Below, piece by piece: positions 12,503 through 25,754 of a DNA stretch of 64,000 nt (the stretch's first letter is position 1; each line of letters starts with the position of its first letter). Under the pieces are notes generated by a model, which had not been told where the DNA came from, searched no databases, and was given only the letters and a program-made list of their open reading frames with translations. The stretch comes from Brachypterus glaber. Its lineage: Eukaryota > Arthropoda > Insecta > Coleoptera > Kateretidae. The stretch is from the NCBI GenBank assembly GCA_958510825.1, contig OY294047.1:39075229-39139228 (forward strand), given 5' to 3'. The translations under genes were made by a program, and so were the position numbers.

Positions 12503-12620
12503 TTTCAGATATTTCAGTTGGTTAGAGCGTCTAGGTACCGATTGGATGGTCTTGAATTTAAATTCCAGTCGGGAACAACTTTTTTTAAGAATTTAATTTA
12601 CTTATTTTTGTCACGAATAT
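12503..12620 (+). mobile_element. tRNA-derived SINE, diverged copy
   Basis: TTTCAGTTGGTTAGAGCGTC resembles a tRNA D-arm/A box, and TCTTGAATTTAAATTCCAGT resembles a T-arm/B box at the right spacing. The tail GGGAACAACTTTTTTTAAGA then ATTTAATTTACTTATT matches the tail of the clearer copy at 25755-25868. The two copies thus share body and tail, which supports a SINE rather than a tRNA gene. The B box is degraded, so this copy is presumably inactive. Confidence 0.7.
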
Positions 12621-13270
12621 CTTCATTATAGGGGTTTTTGACTTACTTGAGTACTTAGATTATTCTCAGTTAACTGTCAGTTTTAGACTCATTGATTGGT
12701 TGAATTTGAAAGTTAACTGAGTATAATCTGAGTACGCATTTAAATTGAAAACCCCTTTTATTACTTATAAAAAAATTATTTACTTAGATCGCTCAATAGT
12801 AATAAAAGAAACATAAAAAAACATTAAAAATAGTATTCACATAATTTGATGATTTTATTTTTTTCATCTTAAAGAAATTATAAAATTCCCTCAGGACAAT
12901 AAATGAATACTACTCATTTTAAAAATGTTGATTCAAAATTCAAATAATTATATTAATTCAGATATAGTGTTTACTTTAATTATATGTTACCTATACGAAT
13001 ATCAAATTAAAATAAATTATTTTATGGATGGAGATCGATTTCTCTATAATAAACGGTATAATAACAAAGAAGGGGCATTGAAAAGTTTATAAAAGGGTAT
13101 TCACTTATTTTAAAAATGCATAAGATTAAAATCAGTAGATACTAAAAATAAATGTTTTCCTGCAACTAAATAAAAAAGTTTCATTAAGCACATTGAATTT
13201 ATTTATATGCTCTAGATTTGTATAGTTTTATTCAATAATCTCACGTAATATTTCTCGAGGTATATCTTTG

Positions 13271-13276
13271 TTTATT
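13271..13276 (-). terminator. Candidate polyadenylation signal AATAAA
   Basis: This is the first canonical hexamer on the minus strand downstream of the Ubx stop codon. In DNA this AT-rich the hexamer is common by chance, so this is a position to test rather than a firm call. Confidence 0.3.
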
Positions 13277-13959
13277 ACTTGATTACTTATTGTTAAACTT
13301 TACTCATTTAGTATATGTATTTATACTTATAAGTAGGAAATACGATACGAATGTTGTTTTTAAGCCTGTGACTAAAAATAAGAAGTAAACCAATTTAAAG
13401 TTTTTAAAATATGTAGGTTACAAACCGTTTAATGTATTGCCAATTTATACTGAAATCCATTCAGTTTGGTATTTTACACTGTACGACAGTATTTTTCATA
13501 TACGAAAATCCCCATATTTCCTTCAAAGTAGATACGAAATATAGCAAAGAAGTACATTTGAGTTTTTAATACTAGTTATTAAAAGATTAGATATTATCTG
13601 GTAATCATGAATTAATATATTTCTATATAAAATTTTAATCAAACATTTTTTTGGCTCAATTTTTTTAAATTTAGAACTATATTTTAAAAGTAAAGCTGAA
13701 CGAAATGCTATGTTTCGTCTCTTCTTTGGAGAACATATCGATTTTCGTGTATGTGTCAGTAACAAATTTTGTTGCACGGTGTGATATTTACTTGAGACCC
13801 AGTGTGTCTAGTGTTTTCAATTGAATATTTTTGGAAGGTGTCGAATTTGGATACAATTTACAGAAATCCCATTTCGATTTGTTTAAGAGAGGTGGTGCAA
13901 AAACTCACCTTCTAATCATCGAGATTTTGCTGCTCCTCCAAAAATATCCAATTAATCCA
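13271..13959 (-). other. Ubx: Probable Ubx 3' UTR (proximal part)
   Basis: This is the sequence directly after the Ubx stop on the minus strand. It has no ORF of note on that strand that looks coding. The first canonical AATAAA on the minus strand is at 13276-13271, about 685 nt after the stop; a second is at 13203-13198. ATTAAA variants occur nearer, around 13632 and 13568. Insect Ubx messages often use several poly(A) sites and long 3' UTRs, so the true end may lie farther down. The extent is an inference. Confidence 0.5.
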
Positions 13960-14322
<363 letters not shown>

Positions 14323-14730
14323 TTAGAAACAAATATTTTAAAGAACACCTTGTAAAATTTTAAAAATACTCAAAAAAACTTAATACTAAAAATTGGTAGC
14401 ATTATATTACAGATTTTAACAATATTTTAAAAAATAATACAAAATTGTTATTGAATTTTTACTTATATTGCTTATATGAAGAGGAAAATTTAAACCAAGA
14501 AACAAAAATTATGGTCTACATTTGTAAAAACTATAAATTGTTTTGGTTTTTTCATCTTTATCAATTCAAAAGTTTGCTTGACCCATAGAGAAGAAAAGAG
14601 GACTAAAAGTCCAGCCTGCGCAAGATTATTTTGTGACAGAACGGGGCAGCGAAATGGCGTAACGCAATATATCTGACCTTGCGCAGTACGCATCTCTATC
14701 AGCTGTGAAATGCTGTCGGTCGTAAAACAA

Positions 14731-14835
14731 TTCGTCATCCCAGTATTCATTTGTCTTATCTCCAAAAATCCTCCAGTAAAAATCTTAAAATGTCCGAAAA
14801 TAGAGATATGACAAACCAATATTGGGGTGACGAAC
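14731..14835. repeat. Inverted repeat with TTCGTCATCCCAGTATT arms
   Basis: TTCGTCATCCCAGTATTCAT at 14731 faces CCAATATTGGGGTGACGAA ending 14835, with TTGTC and GACAAA continuing inward. It lies in the Ubx intron about 0.5 kb before the homeobox exon. Confidence 0.6.
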
Positions 14836-14839
14836 TATT

Positions 14840-17800
14840 AGTAGTTTGTCAGTACTGTCAGATCGTCGTTTGTTTCTGTTCATTTTTCGACTTCTACTGT
14901 GTTTTAATTGTTTTTTTTTGCTGCATTTGTTTATAACTTTAAACATGACCTGTATTGTTGCTTTATGATAAGCAAAGGGTCAATCCCTGGTGTACTCAAA
15001 GTAGGTGTACAAAAACCCGAAATTCAAACACACCTCGAAAAATTCTATAAAATAATTTAGAAAAACTATTTCGACGTTTCTTCGTAGATATTTATTGTGT
15101 TTTGTTGAATTTTTTACAATTTTTATTTGATACATTAAACTAAGGTTAAAAATACCTGTCAAAAACAACAATAGCAGTGCGCATGTGCAAGTTTATCTCA
15201 GATGCGTAGGCACATTTATCACAGTATTCCGCAACGGCTTTGGAGGTCTTTCCTTGTCTATGCCTTGACCCCATGGCTGATCATGACAAGGTATTAAATA
15301 TTTAACAGAACAACTACAATACTTATACTCCTGGTTCATCATTTTTAGATGTAGATATACCATAAAATAATATACTTTTTAAACAGTGTATCGTTTAAAT
15401 CAATAGCATTTTTTTTTATTTTAACTAGTATTTTATGCAATAAGGAGTGTGACAGTAAACGCCTTGAATCGTGATTTTTATTTACCATGGTAAGATGCAT
15501 CTTTTCCGAAGTCTCTTAAACGTTCTTTAAAGATTTTAACTTTTCTTTTTTTTACTTTTGATTTCGTCTTTTAAATTATACCCTTATAGTCAAGGCTCGC
15601 CTGGTCAAAGATAAAGGAGGTGTTCCATAACACGTATGAAAATAATAATTAAAAACAGATGCGATCGTTTTAAAATGATTTCTCGTGGCCGTTTTGCGGG
15701 ATCCATATACAGGGTGGTCCCTTCACGGCTTGTTTACAACCAGTTACACTGTTATTATTTATCTGATATCAATTAATTCCGGTAATAATATTGCACATTG
15801 AAAATAATTGCCTGATTTAATCGCGCGCATTTGGCAGCATAATCTTTCCCGACCGTGCCTTATAAATTACGCTTATTATATTATAGTGTAAGGATATTAT
15901 TTAATATTTTAAATTATTAAGAACCATAAATAACAAATATTTAACATCGTAAAGAAATTTTAAATTCGTGCGATTTATAATATACAGATAACACGTTCGC
16001 TACCACCATAAAAGAAAAAACTCTTTCTAGCGACCATGCAATATTTTAATTGTTATCGATATACTTATACTTTGCTTTATTATTCAACAGAATACACCAT
16101 TTACAGGACAAAGTGTATAAAATATACACGATACTATAATAATTAAATATTATACAATATACAAATCTATAATACTATACATATACTCAATAACTTTATT
16201 TAATCTACAATTAAATTTTCTTAGAATTTTTTTTTAATTTACTAAAGTTGATATCAATATTTTTGTTATTTAATAAATTGAAATTATTGCACATAATATA
16301 AATCGGCAATTTAAACACTAGCCTGACATTTTGAAAATGTTTCGGTATATCTTAAATTTCCACGTGGTATTTTACTTAATAAATATTCGCAATCGATTTT
16401 ATTGTGCAGAAGATTAAATAAAAACGTGAGAGATATATTTTTTCTTCGTATATCTAAAGATATTTGATATTTATTTAATAATAATGTTTGACTGAGGCGG
16501 GTATACTCTTTCTAGCCTGTAGTTTAACAATTTTAAAAAATTTCTTTGAATTGATTCAAGTTGATTTTTTTTTATTTTCGTAATTAGTATATCCTCCTCC
16601 CTTGGTTTTGATATGAAATATTTCCAATACACAGACACTCAAACCATGCGTTAAATTATAGCTTTGTTCGGGATACGCTAGAATCAGTTCTGGACTACTG
16701 TTTATTGGTTATTTAAAGTCACATGGTAATAAGGATTAAACCTCCATTGGTCAGAACCAGTTCTGAACAGTTCTGAACTCGAATCTCGAATAAGCCTTAT
16801 GTGTCCTATACTATCCCGATGCATCGCGATTAAAGACGTATAGGACCTCTGACACGCATTTGTGTCTATACCAGAATCCTACACGTCACATAAAATATGA
16901 CTAACATATTTTTGACCCGGGTTAAAATGTTCTTAGTTTAATCTGTTAGATGCTTAGCTTAGCTATTGGTATAGTCTATTATTTTTACTTTAGCATCATT
17001 GAATTCTAGCTTTAAAAGTGAACTAAATTTTACTGCGAGTTATAGGTCAAATAAAAATATGTTAACTTTATGGCAAACAAGAAATATATTAAAATTCTTA
17101 ATGACAGATAAGTTTAATTTATTAAAAGAGGAAACTTTTGACATTAAAGTAAATATCCTCTCTCTCATGAACTCATTATGATAAGGTGCAAATTGAAAAA
17201 AAAAATAAAGGAGTCATGTGACACATCATTTAAAAGCTCTCAAAAGTTCTTATTCAACTATATTTTTAACATTATATAATTATAAATTTACCAAATATTT
17301 ATTTACAACATGAGTAAGTAGATGTTTGTTTCTCACAATCTAAAATAAAGCTTTTTTAAAAGCTTGAAATTACCTTTGCTTTCACTAAGTAAGCTCGAGC
17401 TTTGAAACAACCGACACAAAGACTACGTTCAATTAATTTTTTTGTTTTAATTATAAAAAGTACACAACGCGTTAAATGTAAGCACTACACACCAACTAAC
17501 CATCCATAAAATCCTAGAAGGCAATGAAACGTCCATCCGAAAGAGGTAACATGATTTGATTGGCTAAAATAGCCAGGTATAGAGACACCCCAAGGAGAGC
17601 TTTCCTTTTTGCAAAACTATGTCAAATCTCTCCAGGCGGTCAGGTAAAAAAATGTATGAAAAAAATATGTCTTTTGTTAAAAAATATGTAAAAAAATATC
17701 TTTTTTTTTACAAAGAGATAATCAAAAAGAGAGAGTATTAAAAAACAACAAAGAAAGTTGTTCTTGGAAATATTAATTTTTTGGTTTATGGTAAAAAAAT

Positions 17801-18760
17801 AATAGATAGTATACACCCCATGAGAAACTAGATCTTTCGTCATAGATCATATACATTTTTAGGTTGACATCATTTAAACCAGTATATTGCAATATAATTG
17901 TATTTAGTAATTCAACTATGTACTTCTTTAAAAGCATAGGACATGACAGGATTATCGCAGAAGTTGCTAAAAAATACAGGGATATATAATACAAATGTGA
18001 ATTAAGTTATTAAAAATTTACAGCAAGAAATATTTGTTAAGAGTTTGGAAAGTGAAGCAGATGGTTAATGTTGACTAAACTAGAAAATTCTGGATGGGAA
18101 CTACTGGGGTTATCCCCAAAATTAAAAGAAAAAAGGAACGTGGTGTGGTTTAATGAGAATTAAAATTAAAGAAATAATTCTGTCTTTGCTAAAGATTTCT
18201 TATATTAACTGTGTAAATATAAATCAGTCATAGCTATTTTGTTTTTAAAAGATTCTGGAACACTTTTAGTAAAATATTTAGTGTTTTAAATGTAAGCCAA
18301 CTCTGCGATATCTGTGCATAATTTGCAGAGCGTAATATAGATTTATGTCTGGTAATAAATTGCGGTGTCTAACTTCTAAATTTAAATTAACCTTTCTCAG
18401 TGTGATAAATTACAGATTACACACATAAAAAAAAACTTTAATTCAACATAAATTATTTATTTGGATATATTTTTTTTACGTTTCAGAAATTTTATTTAAT
18501 AGGTACGTTAAAGTTTTGTCTTAAATTAGTTAGATATTTATTTTTCATTAATAGTTCGTCAAAGGATAACATTTTATTAGGTTTTAAGCTTAGAAGCTAA
18601 GTATTTATTAAATTAGACCGAGTTTTATTACTACAAAATAATTTTGTCAAATTTTAGTTGAATTCTATCAAAGCAGCATGTCACAATATCTGTTTTACAG
18701 TATGCTACAAAAATTATTATTTAAATAAATATTTTGAGTTTTACTATTAAAATAAGGCTC
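14840..18760. other. Intronic interval without gene; AT-rich with two less AT-rich patches
   Basis: I see no exon or repeat arms longer than ~15 bp. Two patches are less AT-rich: 16640-16930 (with CAGTTCTGGACTA and CAGTTCTGAAC repeats and GATGCATCGCGATTAAAGAC) and 17460-17640 (with CATCCATAAAATCC and GATTTGATTGGC). A lone TATACAGGGTGG at 15706 looks like one end of a CAGGGTG element. Nothing else stands out. Confidence 0.4.
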
Positions 18761-18769
18761 TAAATGAGG

Positions 18770-19204
18770 AGCGATGACATAGTGCGGCGGATGGGCCGAT
18801 GGTATCGGGGCTGATGGAATTGATGAACCATCATGGCGCAGCTTCGATATGGTCTTCATTTACTTCACCGCATGTTCTCGTTTTACATATCTAGATGCAC
18901 GAAGATTACTAAACGACTTTTAATGCCCTAACTCATGCTATTTGCGAAATATGTGTTCGCCGTGCCAATAAAACTTATACAAGTAGCCCGTCCAAGAGGG
19001 GAAATATCTCAATCAACTTTGCACACAGACATACATACACGCAATTATCGATGGTCTCATAAACAAAGAAAATTCTACAGGCCAACCAGTTTAGAGAAAA
19101 TAGAGTTATACTACGAGAAAAAAATCTTCTATAGGCCAATCAACAAGGGGGGAAATAAACCCAGACAAACCTTATTTATTTCGGTTCCTGATGGAATTGA
19201 CTAA
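18770..19204. promoter_or_regulatory. GC-richer intronic island, candidate enhancer
   Basis: Sequence complexity and GC rise sharply here compared with the ~70% AT surroundings, for example GTGCGGCGGATGGGCCGATG near 18782. CTGATGGAATTGA occurs at both ends (about 18810 and 19188). A GCCAT core (the Pho/YY1 site of Polycomb response elements) is present as ATGGC near 18834. The 89-codon ORF on the plus strand has no known domain. Regulatory function is inferred from position in the Ubx intron and composition only. Confidence 0.3.
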
Positions 19205-19658
19205 AATTTATATATAATATGTCATATGTAATATCTTTTAGATTTGATATCAATTCAAAATGTAGCGAATTAAGGAATGATAAAAATAATTAGTCAATCT
19301 TATATGATCTACAGATACTTTGTTAATAATATATTTAATTAATATTGTACAGTGTTATTATACATTATGCATAACACATAACACATATATGTATTATTAT
19401 ACATTCTACCTAAATGTTATTGTGTTGGTTTTTAGATAAACAAAAAATATAACTTTTTTTCAATAGCGCAAGGATAATGCGTTGTTGTCGGGTTTATGAT
19501 AACAAATAATTCCTAACTTTTTATTTTTTTTTTCATTTTGTTCTTTATTAACAAATCAACTTGGCACACAGTTTTTTCATCATTTTGCACTTTTTTAAAC
19601 AAAAACATATTTTAGCCCAAAACTCACATTTAAAACGATATCTTTCTTTCTTTAGAAT

Positions 19659-19876
19659 CTATAGTAGAGAAAAAGATGCAAGACGCTTGCAAAACAACTG
19701 TATACTACGATAGTTCAAGATATCTTTGACGTAGAGACTTGAAATTTGGAACAAATATTGTTTACTACTTAGAAAATCTTTGTTCCAAATTTCAAGTCAC
19801 TGGGCCAAAGCGTTTTTGAAATATAGTAGTGTAAACTTGTTTTACAAGCGACTTGCATCTTTTTCTCTTCTATACT
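19659..19876. mobile_element. Foldback element, ~220 bp
   Basis: TAGTAGAGAAAAAGATGCAA then GACGCTTGCAAAACAA on the left faces TTGTTTTACAAGCGACTTGC then ATCTTTTTCTCTTCTATA on the right. An inner block GACTTGAAATTTGGAACAAA faces TTTGTTCCAAATTTCAAGTC around a centre near 19768. It is palindromic across almost its full length. Confidence 0.8.
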
Positions 19877-20099
19877 AGTGGTTGATTGGCCTAGTGTGCA
19901 AGTGGAGCATAAAGACTCTGGATAAATTAATAGCAGACTTATTAATATACCAGTCTGATGCACTTTGTATGCACTCACAGGCCTCTCCACCATGGCGATT
20001 CGTTTATCCAGATAAATACCACCATAAATAACCCGTGGCTTCCAAAAGTTTCAGTGATTAATCACACCCGTATTTACTGCTATACCAGCTACAACTTTT

Positions 20100-20940
20100 G
20101 ACTTATTTTATTGTCCGATGAATTATCTTTGCGCTGTCCTTGGGGTGGACCGCCTCTCGCGCCGATGTTTTACCTAAGTCGTCCCAGGTGCGGTCTTGCC
20201 CATAAACACTTGCAAACCCCATTAAAATCACATTAAAAATTAAATATTGGCTGCGAAAACTTTTACTTTTTCATGGACGATATTTGCGACTTAAATCGGC
20301 GACAACAGTCCCTTATTTATACGCCTCGCAGTGAATTCGTTAGAATTGTTCGACTCTTGACTTTTTGTTGACTGACTGGAAACGGCCAATTGTACTAAGT
20401 TGAGCAAATATTTTTTGCCAGGCCAATAAACAGTGTTTGCCGACATCCATAACTCTTTTTCGCCACATTTCTCCACGCAATTTGCTAGACATCCAAGTAA
20501 TTTCATAAGTAAACTGGAAAGTCAATCTTCTAAGTCATTGTTTTTGTTCATATTCCATCTAAACTTAGACGAAGGACAGTAAATTTCAGGCTTATCCCTT
20601 AGGGCCGGAAACTTTTTGCCGACTAGAAGTTATACAATCTCGATATTCCGGAACTTATTTAACCTCATCTGTTTATTCGCTTATTCAGCAGATGCCGTCC
20701 ATCTTTCTGCTCGCGGGCCCGCTTTTTCGATTTATGTGCCCGCTTTAATTGGTCCCCATTCATCCCCCCGACCGTCTCCGACGCAAAATAGGGCGACAAA
20801 TCATTCGGACAGACGGATCTACTTCTACCCTTCTTCTTATTTGCCATGCAACAGTAAGTGGAAGTAATATTGCTTCCACGACATGCCTAACTTATTTACG
20901 ACGAGGTACATTTGGGGTGTGCTCGTGTTAAATTGGATAA
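20100..20940. promoter_or_regulatory. Largest GC-richer intronic island, candidate Ubx regulatory element
   Basis: This ~0.8-kb stretch has the most GC-rich intronic blocks, such as CCGCCTCTCGCGCCGATG at 20150, CTCGCGGGCCCGC at 20711 and CCCCCGACCGTCTCCGACGC at 20765. It contains no repeat arms and no recognisable protein. TTGCCATGCAAC near 20840 carries a GCCAT core, and TTTATACGCC and CCATAAACACTT are possible posterior-Hox-like sites. In Drosophila the equivalent intron holds bx-type enhancers and a Polycomb response element. Function here is inferred from position and composition. Confidence 0.35.
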
Positions 20941-21279
20941 CAGCACACGCCCTCAGAAAAATATTTCTTACGTTCGTAAAAATATCATGCAGAAACATTT
21001 CCCTACAAATTTTGTTCTCAACAATGCACATTTAATCATAAACTTAATATTATTATATTCCTCTGGGGTGTTATATTTCGCGGCGGGCTCGCCTGCTAAG
21101 ATAAATTACTTCGAGCAAAATTATTATCTCCATATTCCTCTCTTCTCCGCGTTTCACCTATTTCTAATTAGAACAATATTATTCCAACATAAATACTATT
21201 GCAAAATCTAGCATCCATTATTTACCACTTTACTGGACATTCAATATATTATACGAACTTCTATGAAATATATTATAAT

Positions 21280-22376
21280 GATTATTTTTTAAAGTTTTTA
21301 TCAACCAATCATTTAACAATATTTTTGACCACGTGTTTATTTCTGTCCAATGATATTACAGTTATATCGGGAATTTTCTACTGTCAAAAATTCTAGTGAG
21401 AATCGCTGTAGTATTTTGTTTTTGAGTATTTCTCTTTTACAACTAAATTTCATACCTAAAACTAATTAATAATTAAATATATTACTATTTATTATTATTG
21501 TTATTACTTTACCAAAAAATACCACAAAATATTATTTCTATAAAATGTAATGACAATTTTTCTAGGTTAACTTTTTAATATGAACTAGCCTAGCGCAGTA
21601 CCGAGCTAGTAAAAAATAAGTTATAAATACTGATAGTAGGTAGTAGGTACTACTATACTGATAGTACTATACTGATAGTAGGTAGTAGGTACTACTATAG
21701 TACTGAAGTACCTGAAGCTTTGGTGTCAATTTTAATTTTTCTGTCTAGTTATGAAAGTCCTAGTCAAATTAGCGTATTTCCATTCTTTACTTCTCATGTG
21801 TAATTCGGAAGATTATTTTTTAACGATTTATAATATGTCAAACCAACTTTTATATTTTTTTTCATCTCAAATTGATATAAATTGTGTTATTACTTATCTT
21901 AATATTTTAACATGCATATTCTTTAATTTCATTTATTTAATTCCATTCTCAATTGCTAATCTAAAACCTTTTTTGTCCATTTTTAAATTGCAAATTATGG
22001 TTCTGTCTATAGTTAAGTCACTTACTGCAGTACTGAGTAGGGCGGTACTGCGCTAGGCATGTTCATAAAAGTCAACCTATAAGAACTGTAATTACATTTT
22101 ATAAAAAGAATATTTTGTGGTATTTTTTGGTAAATAATAAAGTATTAACAATAATTATAAATAGTAATATATTCATATTTAATTATAAATTAGTTTTAGG
22201 TATGAAATCTTGTTGTAAAAGTGAAATACTGAAAAACAAAATACTACAAAGATTCTCACTAGAATTTTCTACAGTAGAAAATTTTCGATATAACTGTAAT
22301 ATGATTGGACAGAAATAAACACGTGGTCAGAAATATTGATAAATGATTGGTTGATAAAAACGTTAAAAAATAATCT
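21280..22376. mobile_element. Long palindromic element, ~1.1 kb
   Basis: The arms match from the ends (GATTATTTTTTAAAGTTTTT then ATCAACCAATCAT, facing ATGATTGGTTGATAAAAACG on the right) through CCACGTGTTTATTTCTGTCC/GGACAGAAATAAACACGTGG, ATTCTAGTGAGAATC/GATTCTCACTAGAAT and ACCAAAAAATACCACAAAAT/ATTTTGTGGTATTTTTTGGT, inward to GCCTAGCGCAGTACCGA/GGCGGTACTGCGCTAGGC. The centre is near 21830. A 42-bp tandem duplication (ACTGATAGTAGGTAGTAGGT) sits inside at 21629 and 21671. ORFs in the arms are not recognised. Confidence 0.88.
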
Positions 22377-25180
22377 GAATAATACCACTTGATCCTACAT
22401 ATTCTCACATACACTCTATAAATTATTTATCAATGCAAGGTATAATTCTAATGGCCGTTGTTTTTTCAATTGCAGGTAACCTTCATAACACAATATGTAT
22501 GCTATCTCGATTTTCTACTTTTAATTTAATTCTATAACGAAAACATGTTGTTGAAAGCTCAATTGTAAATATATCAATCCGTTTGATACATGGTCATAAA
22601 GCACGTAAACACGTTGAGTTAATAGGCCAAAGACGAACACTAATAATAAATATAAATAATAGCAAACGATAGCTTTTAAAACGATCGCGATTTTTAATTT
22701 TAGAATTATTTAAAGCATAAAATGTTTATAGTTTAAAATATTTAAACCTACAAAATAGTACTTTAAAAACGTACAAGACAATTATAAAAGGGTTATCTAA
22801 GAAAAAAATAACACCAGAGACAAATTTAGTTTAAAATTTATGAACTAAACGAAAATAATTGGAGTAACCATGGTTATTGTAGTAAATCTATAGAGAATAT
22901 AGAGGCTAATGTAAAAAATTACTAAAAGAAAGTGCAATATATTATGATTAAAATATCTCTAGGTTGGCTAAAATGCCATTTTGTGTCTGACTAATTGAAA
23001 AATTTTAGTAATACGGAACTTTCTAAAAAGGGTTTGGATAGTTACTTAATTGCGTATTCTAGATTGGTTAATGCTTTCAAATAATTAAGTTATTGTCAGC
23101 AATTAGATGAAAATAACTCACGGATTTTAATCTTTTTCTTTTCGAGGGTGAAATTAAATTCAGTCGAAGAATAATTAGGAAAACGTTGTGAAACCAAGTA
23201 ATCATTTTCATGCGACCAATTATAATGAAACAATTTGGAGACAGAGTTTTAATTCAGTTTTTGTATTTTAACGTTGTGCTACTAACGTCTCCCTAACCGC
23301 CTATATCAAGATGAAATAAAAAGAAAAGTTTTTTATACTTTATCTTGCCATTGAGGTTTTTCCAATTAAAAAATGAGGGACCTTTTGTCCCTTGAGTATC
23401 CGTTAAAGCACGATATAAATGCATTATGTCGTTCCCAGAAGAAGAAAAACTTGACATAAGGCTACCCAAAACTATAAATAAAATATACCCATATCTATTT
23501 TAGATTAGCACCAATAAGTTTTAGGTTTTTTGACATCCCATTGTTAGACCACCACATGACATGATAAGTAACAAAATGTACAAGAAAATATGATCCATAA
23601 TACACAATAAAGATGAATGTTTGCTGATAAATATTGTGAAAAAAGCATTAACATTGAAACAGCAATAAGTTCTGTGAACTAAAGTAGTGTTACCCCATCA
23701 TACACTATGTAAACAATTTTAGGGGCAATAGTTTCTTAACTGACATTTTAAAAAATTCGGCAAATTTTGTTAAAATGGTGCAATTTCTGACTTTTTCTCT
23801 GTGTACGTTTAGTATTGCCTATATTAATCTTCCAACGACTTCATTATTTGGACCAAAACCGCACCATTTCAGACCGCACGTCGACGTGACAGATAGTCAC
23901 ATGTCTCTAACAATTTCCAATCGAAATCCAATCAGAAAATGGTTACCAAAGTAACTGAATGATTCATGGGTCCCCCAGACACAATTGGACATACCGCTCA
24001 TTCTTTTAGAATGGGGTAATTGAGGGATAATTTTGTTTAGAGCCACTTGGCAAACTAAGTTAGACGAGAAATTGGCACTGAACGGGGGCATTTTCGGTGC
24101 AGCAGATAGGTTGTAAAGTTTACACGATAGATGAGAACGTGACGTAAACACAATTACATTGTATCGATCCTGCTTTACTAGTATAGAGGACTGGCTAGTA
24201 CATTACAAAAGTCTCATCGTTAAATAAACTACATTACTATTTAATTGGGTGAGTGATTTAAAAAAAAATTATTTAATTATAAGAGCAATAGACATATCAC
24301 AAAATTGATAGGTACCTGCTAGGTGCCTAGCAATTTTGTGAAATTAAAAATTAGTTTGCAATAAACCATTGTAACAAACCGAAGCAAAGAAGCAAGAAAT
24401 TAATAATTTAACACTACCTGGTGATACATAAATGTTTTTTTTTAGACTAGACTAAAATACTTTTGAGGCTGCTATGTGCTATGCAAAGCAGCTATTATTT
24501 TAATGGTTGGTAAACTCTTAGGAAACCATCGCCTTTTATTTTACTATTACATTACATGTTTGTTTAACCTCGTACTATTCTACCTAATTAAGCATCCCCT
24601 AAGTCCAGGACTTGTGTGGGCTCGTAGTAGAGGGAACCACCGGTTTATACTGACTTTCGAACCAGTTTTTATAGGGAGTGTCCGCTTCACTTACGCATTC
24701 GCCAAATTTCAATTATTAATTAACTGAAAAAGGCAAATCGGCGCCAGTGAGAATCGAAGTCAAGCTAGTTGGCTAGAAGACTTGTCATGTACAGACGCGG
24801 TAAACCATTTAAATTCAACTTACACCAGTACCTGACATATTAATAGGGCCTTAGCAACTATTAATTCTGCGAAACTATCATATTGGTTAGAATATTTGCT
24901 TTACCTTGAACTACTGTGAGTCTTATTAAACTATGTATATTGTTTTATTTAGATTAAGTAGAAGATTTTTTGATTGACGTAGTCTAAAGCACCACAAATG
25001 CTTAAATAAAATTTTATTGTCGATTATTTCCCTGATTAAATAGCATCTCGATATTTAAGAGCGATTAAATAACATATCGCTATTTAAATAAGTGACTATT
25101 ATGCCGATAGCTCAAAAATTATCAAAAATACAGCTTCCTGTTTTATCTGCATTTTTTTCAGGATATAATCCTAAAATATA
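22377..25180. other. Intronic interval without a recognised gene
   Basis: AT-rich sequence with scattered moderately complex patches (23780-24180, 24590-24830). On the plus strand TTTTTTCAATTGCAG at 22464-22480 followed by GTAACC resembles a back-to-back splice signal, antisense to Ubx. GACTTCGATTCTCACTGG in reverse complement near 24740 vaguely resembles a tRNA B box. Neither is strong enough to call. Confidence 0.35.
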
Positions 25181-25188
25181 TCCCTTCA

Positions 25189-25381
25189 CCTAATGATTTA
25201 AACCACGTAAACTACAAGCAGCTGTATTTTTGGTATTTTGCTTTTAAGCAAGCGTTTTTAACTTAATAATTCATAAAAAAGCTCTCGAGCTTTTTTTAAA
25301 GGATTATTGAGTTTCAAACATTTTCTAAGAAAAATTAACAAAAACATATCTACTTGCAGTTTACCCGGTTAAATCATTAGG
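25189..25381. repeat. Inverted repeat with CTAATGATTTAA arms
   Basis: CCTAATGATTTAAACCACGT then AAACTACAAG at 25189 faces CTTGCAGTTTACCCGGTTAA then ATCATTAG ending 25381, with a few mismatches. Arms are about 30 bp and the unit about 190 bp. Confidence 0.6.
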
Positions 25382-25754
25382 TCTCGGTATATATCCTATG
25401 GTTAAATACTTCAATCAATGAAAACCTTTAAACTTTAACTTTAAATAAGTTATTTCTGATATCTAGTATATCAACTACAGTTATCCTTCTAGCCTACATA
25501 TAACTACGCGAATTTTGGAGGGTAAGTATATTTGCCAGGACAGTACATTATCCAACCCATTGTTCACGTATTGCTTGTGCCACTATAGTATATACGGACA
25601 GTAACTGCGAATAAATATGCCGGCTATTTATTCTGGTGTTAATTTAAATTATTTGAAATTATATGTTCCATTGATGTTTACATATACTAGTAAATTTGAC
25701 TATAGGACAAGCTAAAGTTCTGCCAAATTGTTACAAAATACTAATAATAAATTT

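Larger units (their letters stand above)
1..13197. other. Sequence downstream of Ubx: distal 3' UTR or intergenic DNA
   Basis: No gene is visible here on either strand. The interval is AT-rich and carries the inverted repeats listed separately. Between them (for example 480-1770, 2720-4600, 8490-9620 and 10930-13190) I see only low-complexity AT-rich sequence, short homopolymers such as a C-tract near 4000, and a short GAA run at 3621-3636. In an intact insect cluster this side of Ubx faces the 5' end of Antp; that orientation is inferred from conserved Hox order and transcription direction. Confidence 0.6.

Noticed and set aside
12503..12620. Functional tRNA gene
   Set aside because: The B box is degraded, no closing acceptor stem is visible, and a related copy with the same tail identifies a SINE.
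15706..15730. Complete CAGGGTG element starting at TATACAGGGTGG
   Set aside because: No facing terminal repeat within 2 kb; a lone end is not enough.
22464..22486. TTTTTTCAATTGCAG followed by GTAACC on the plus strand
   Set aside because: Looks like an acceptor-donor pair but is antisense to Ubx and no plus-strand gene is evident.
24730..24800. Possible antisense tRNA/SINE (GACTTCGATTCTCACTGG in reverse complement)
   Set aside because: Only a B-box-like word is present; no A box at the right spacing and no shared tail with the SINE copies.
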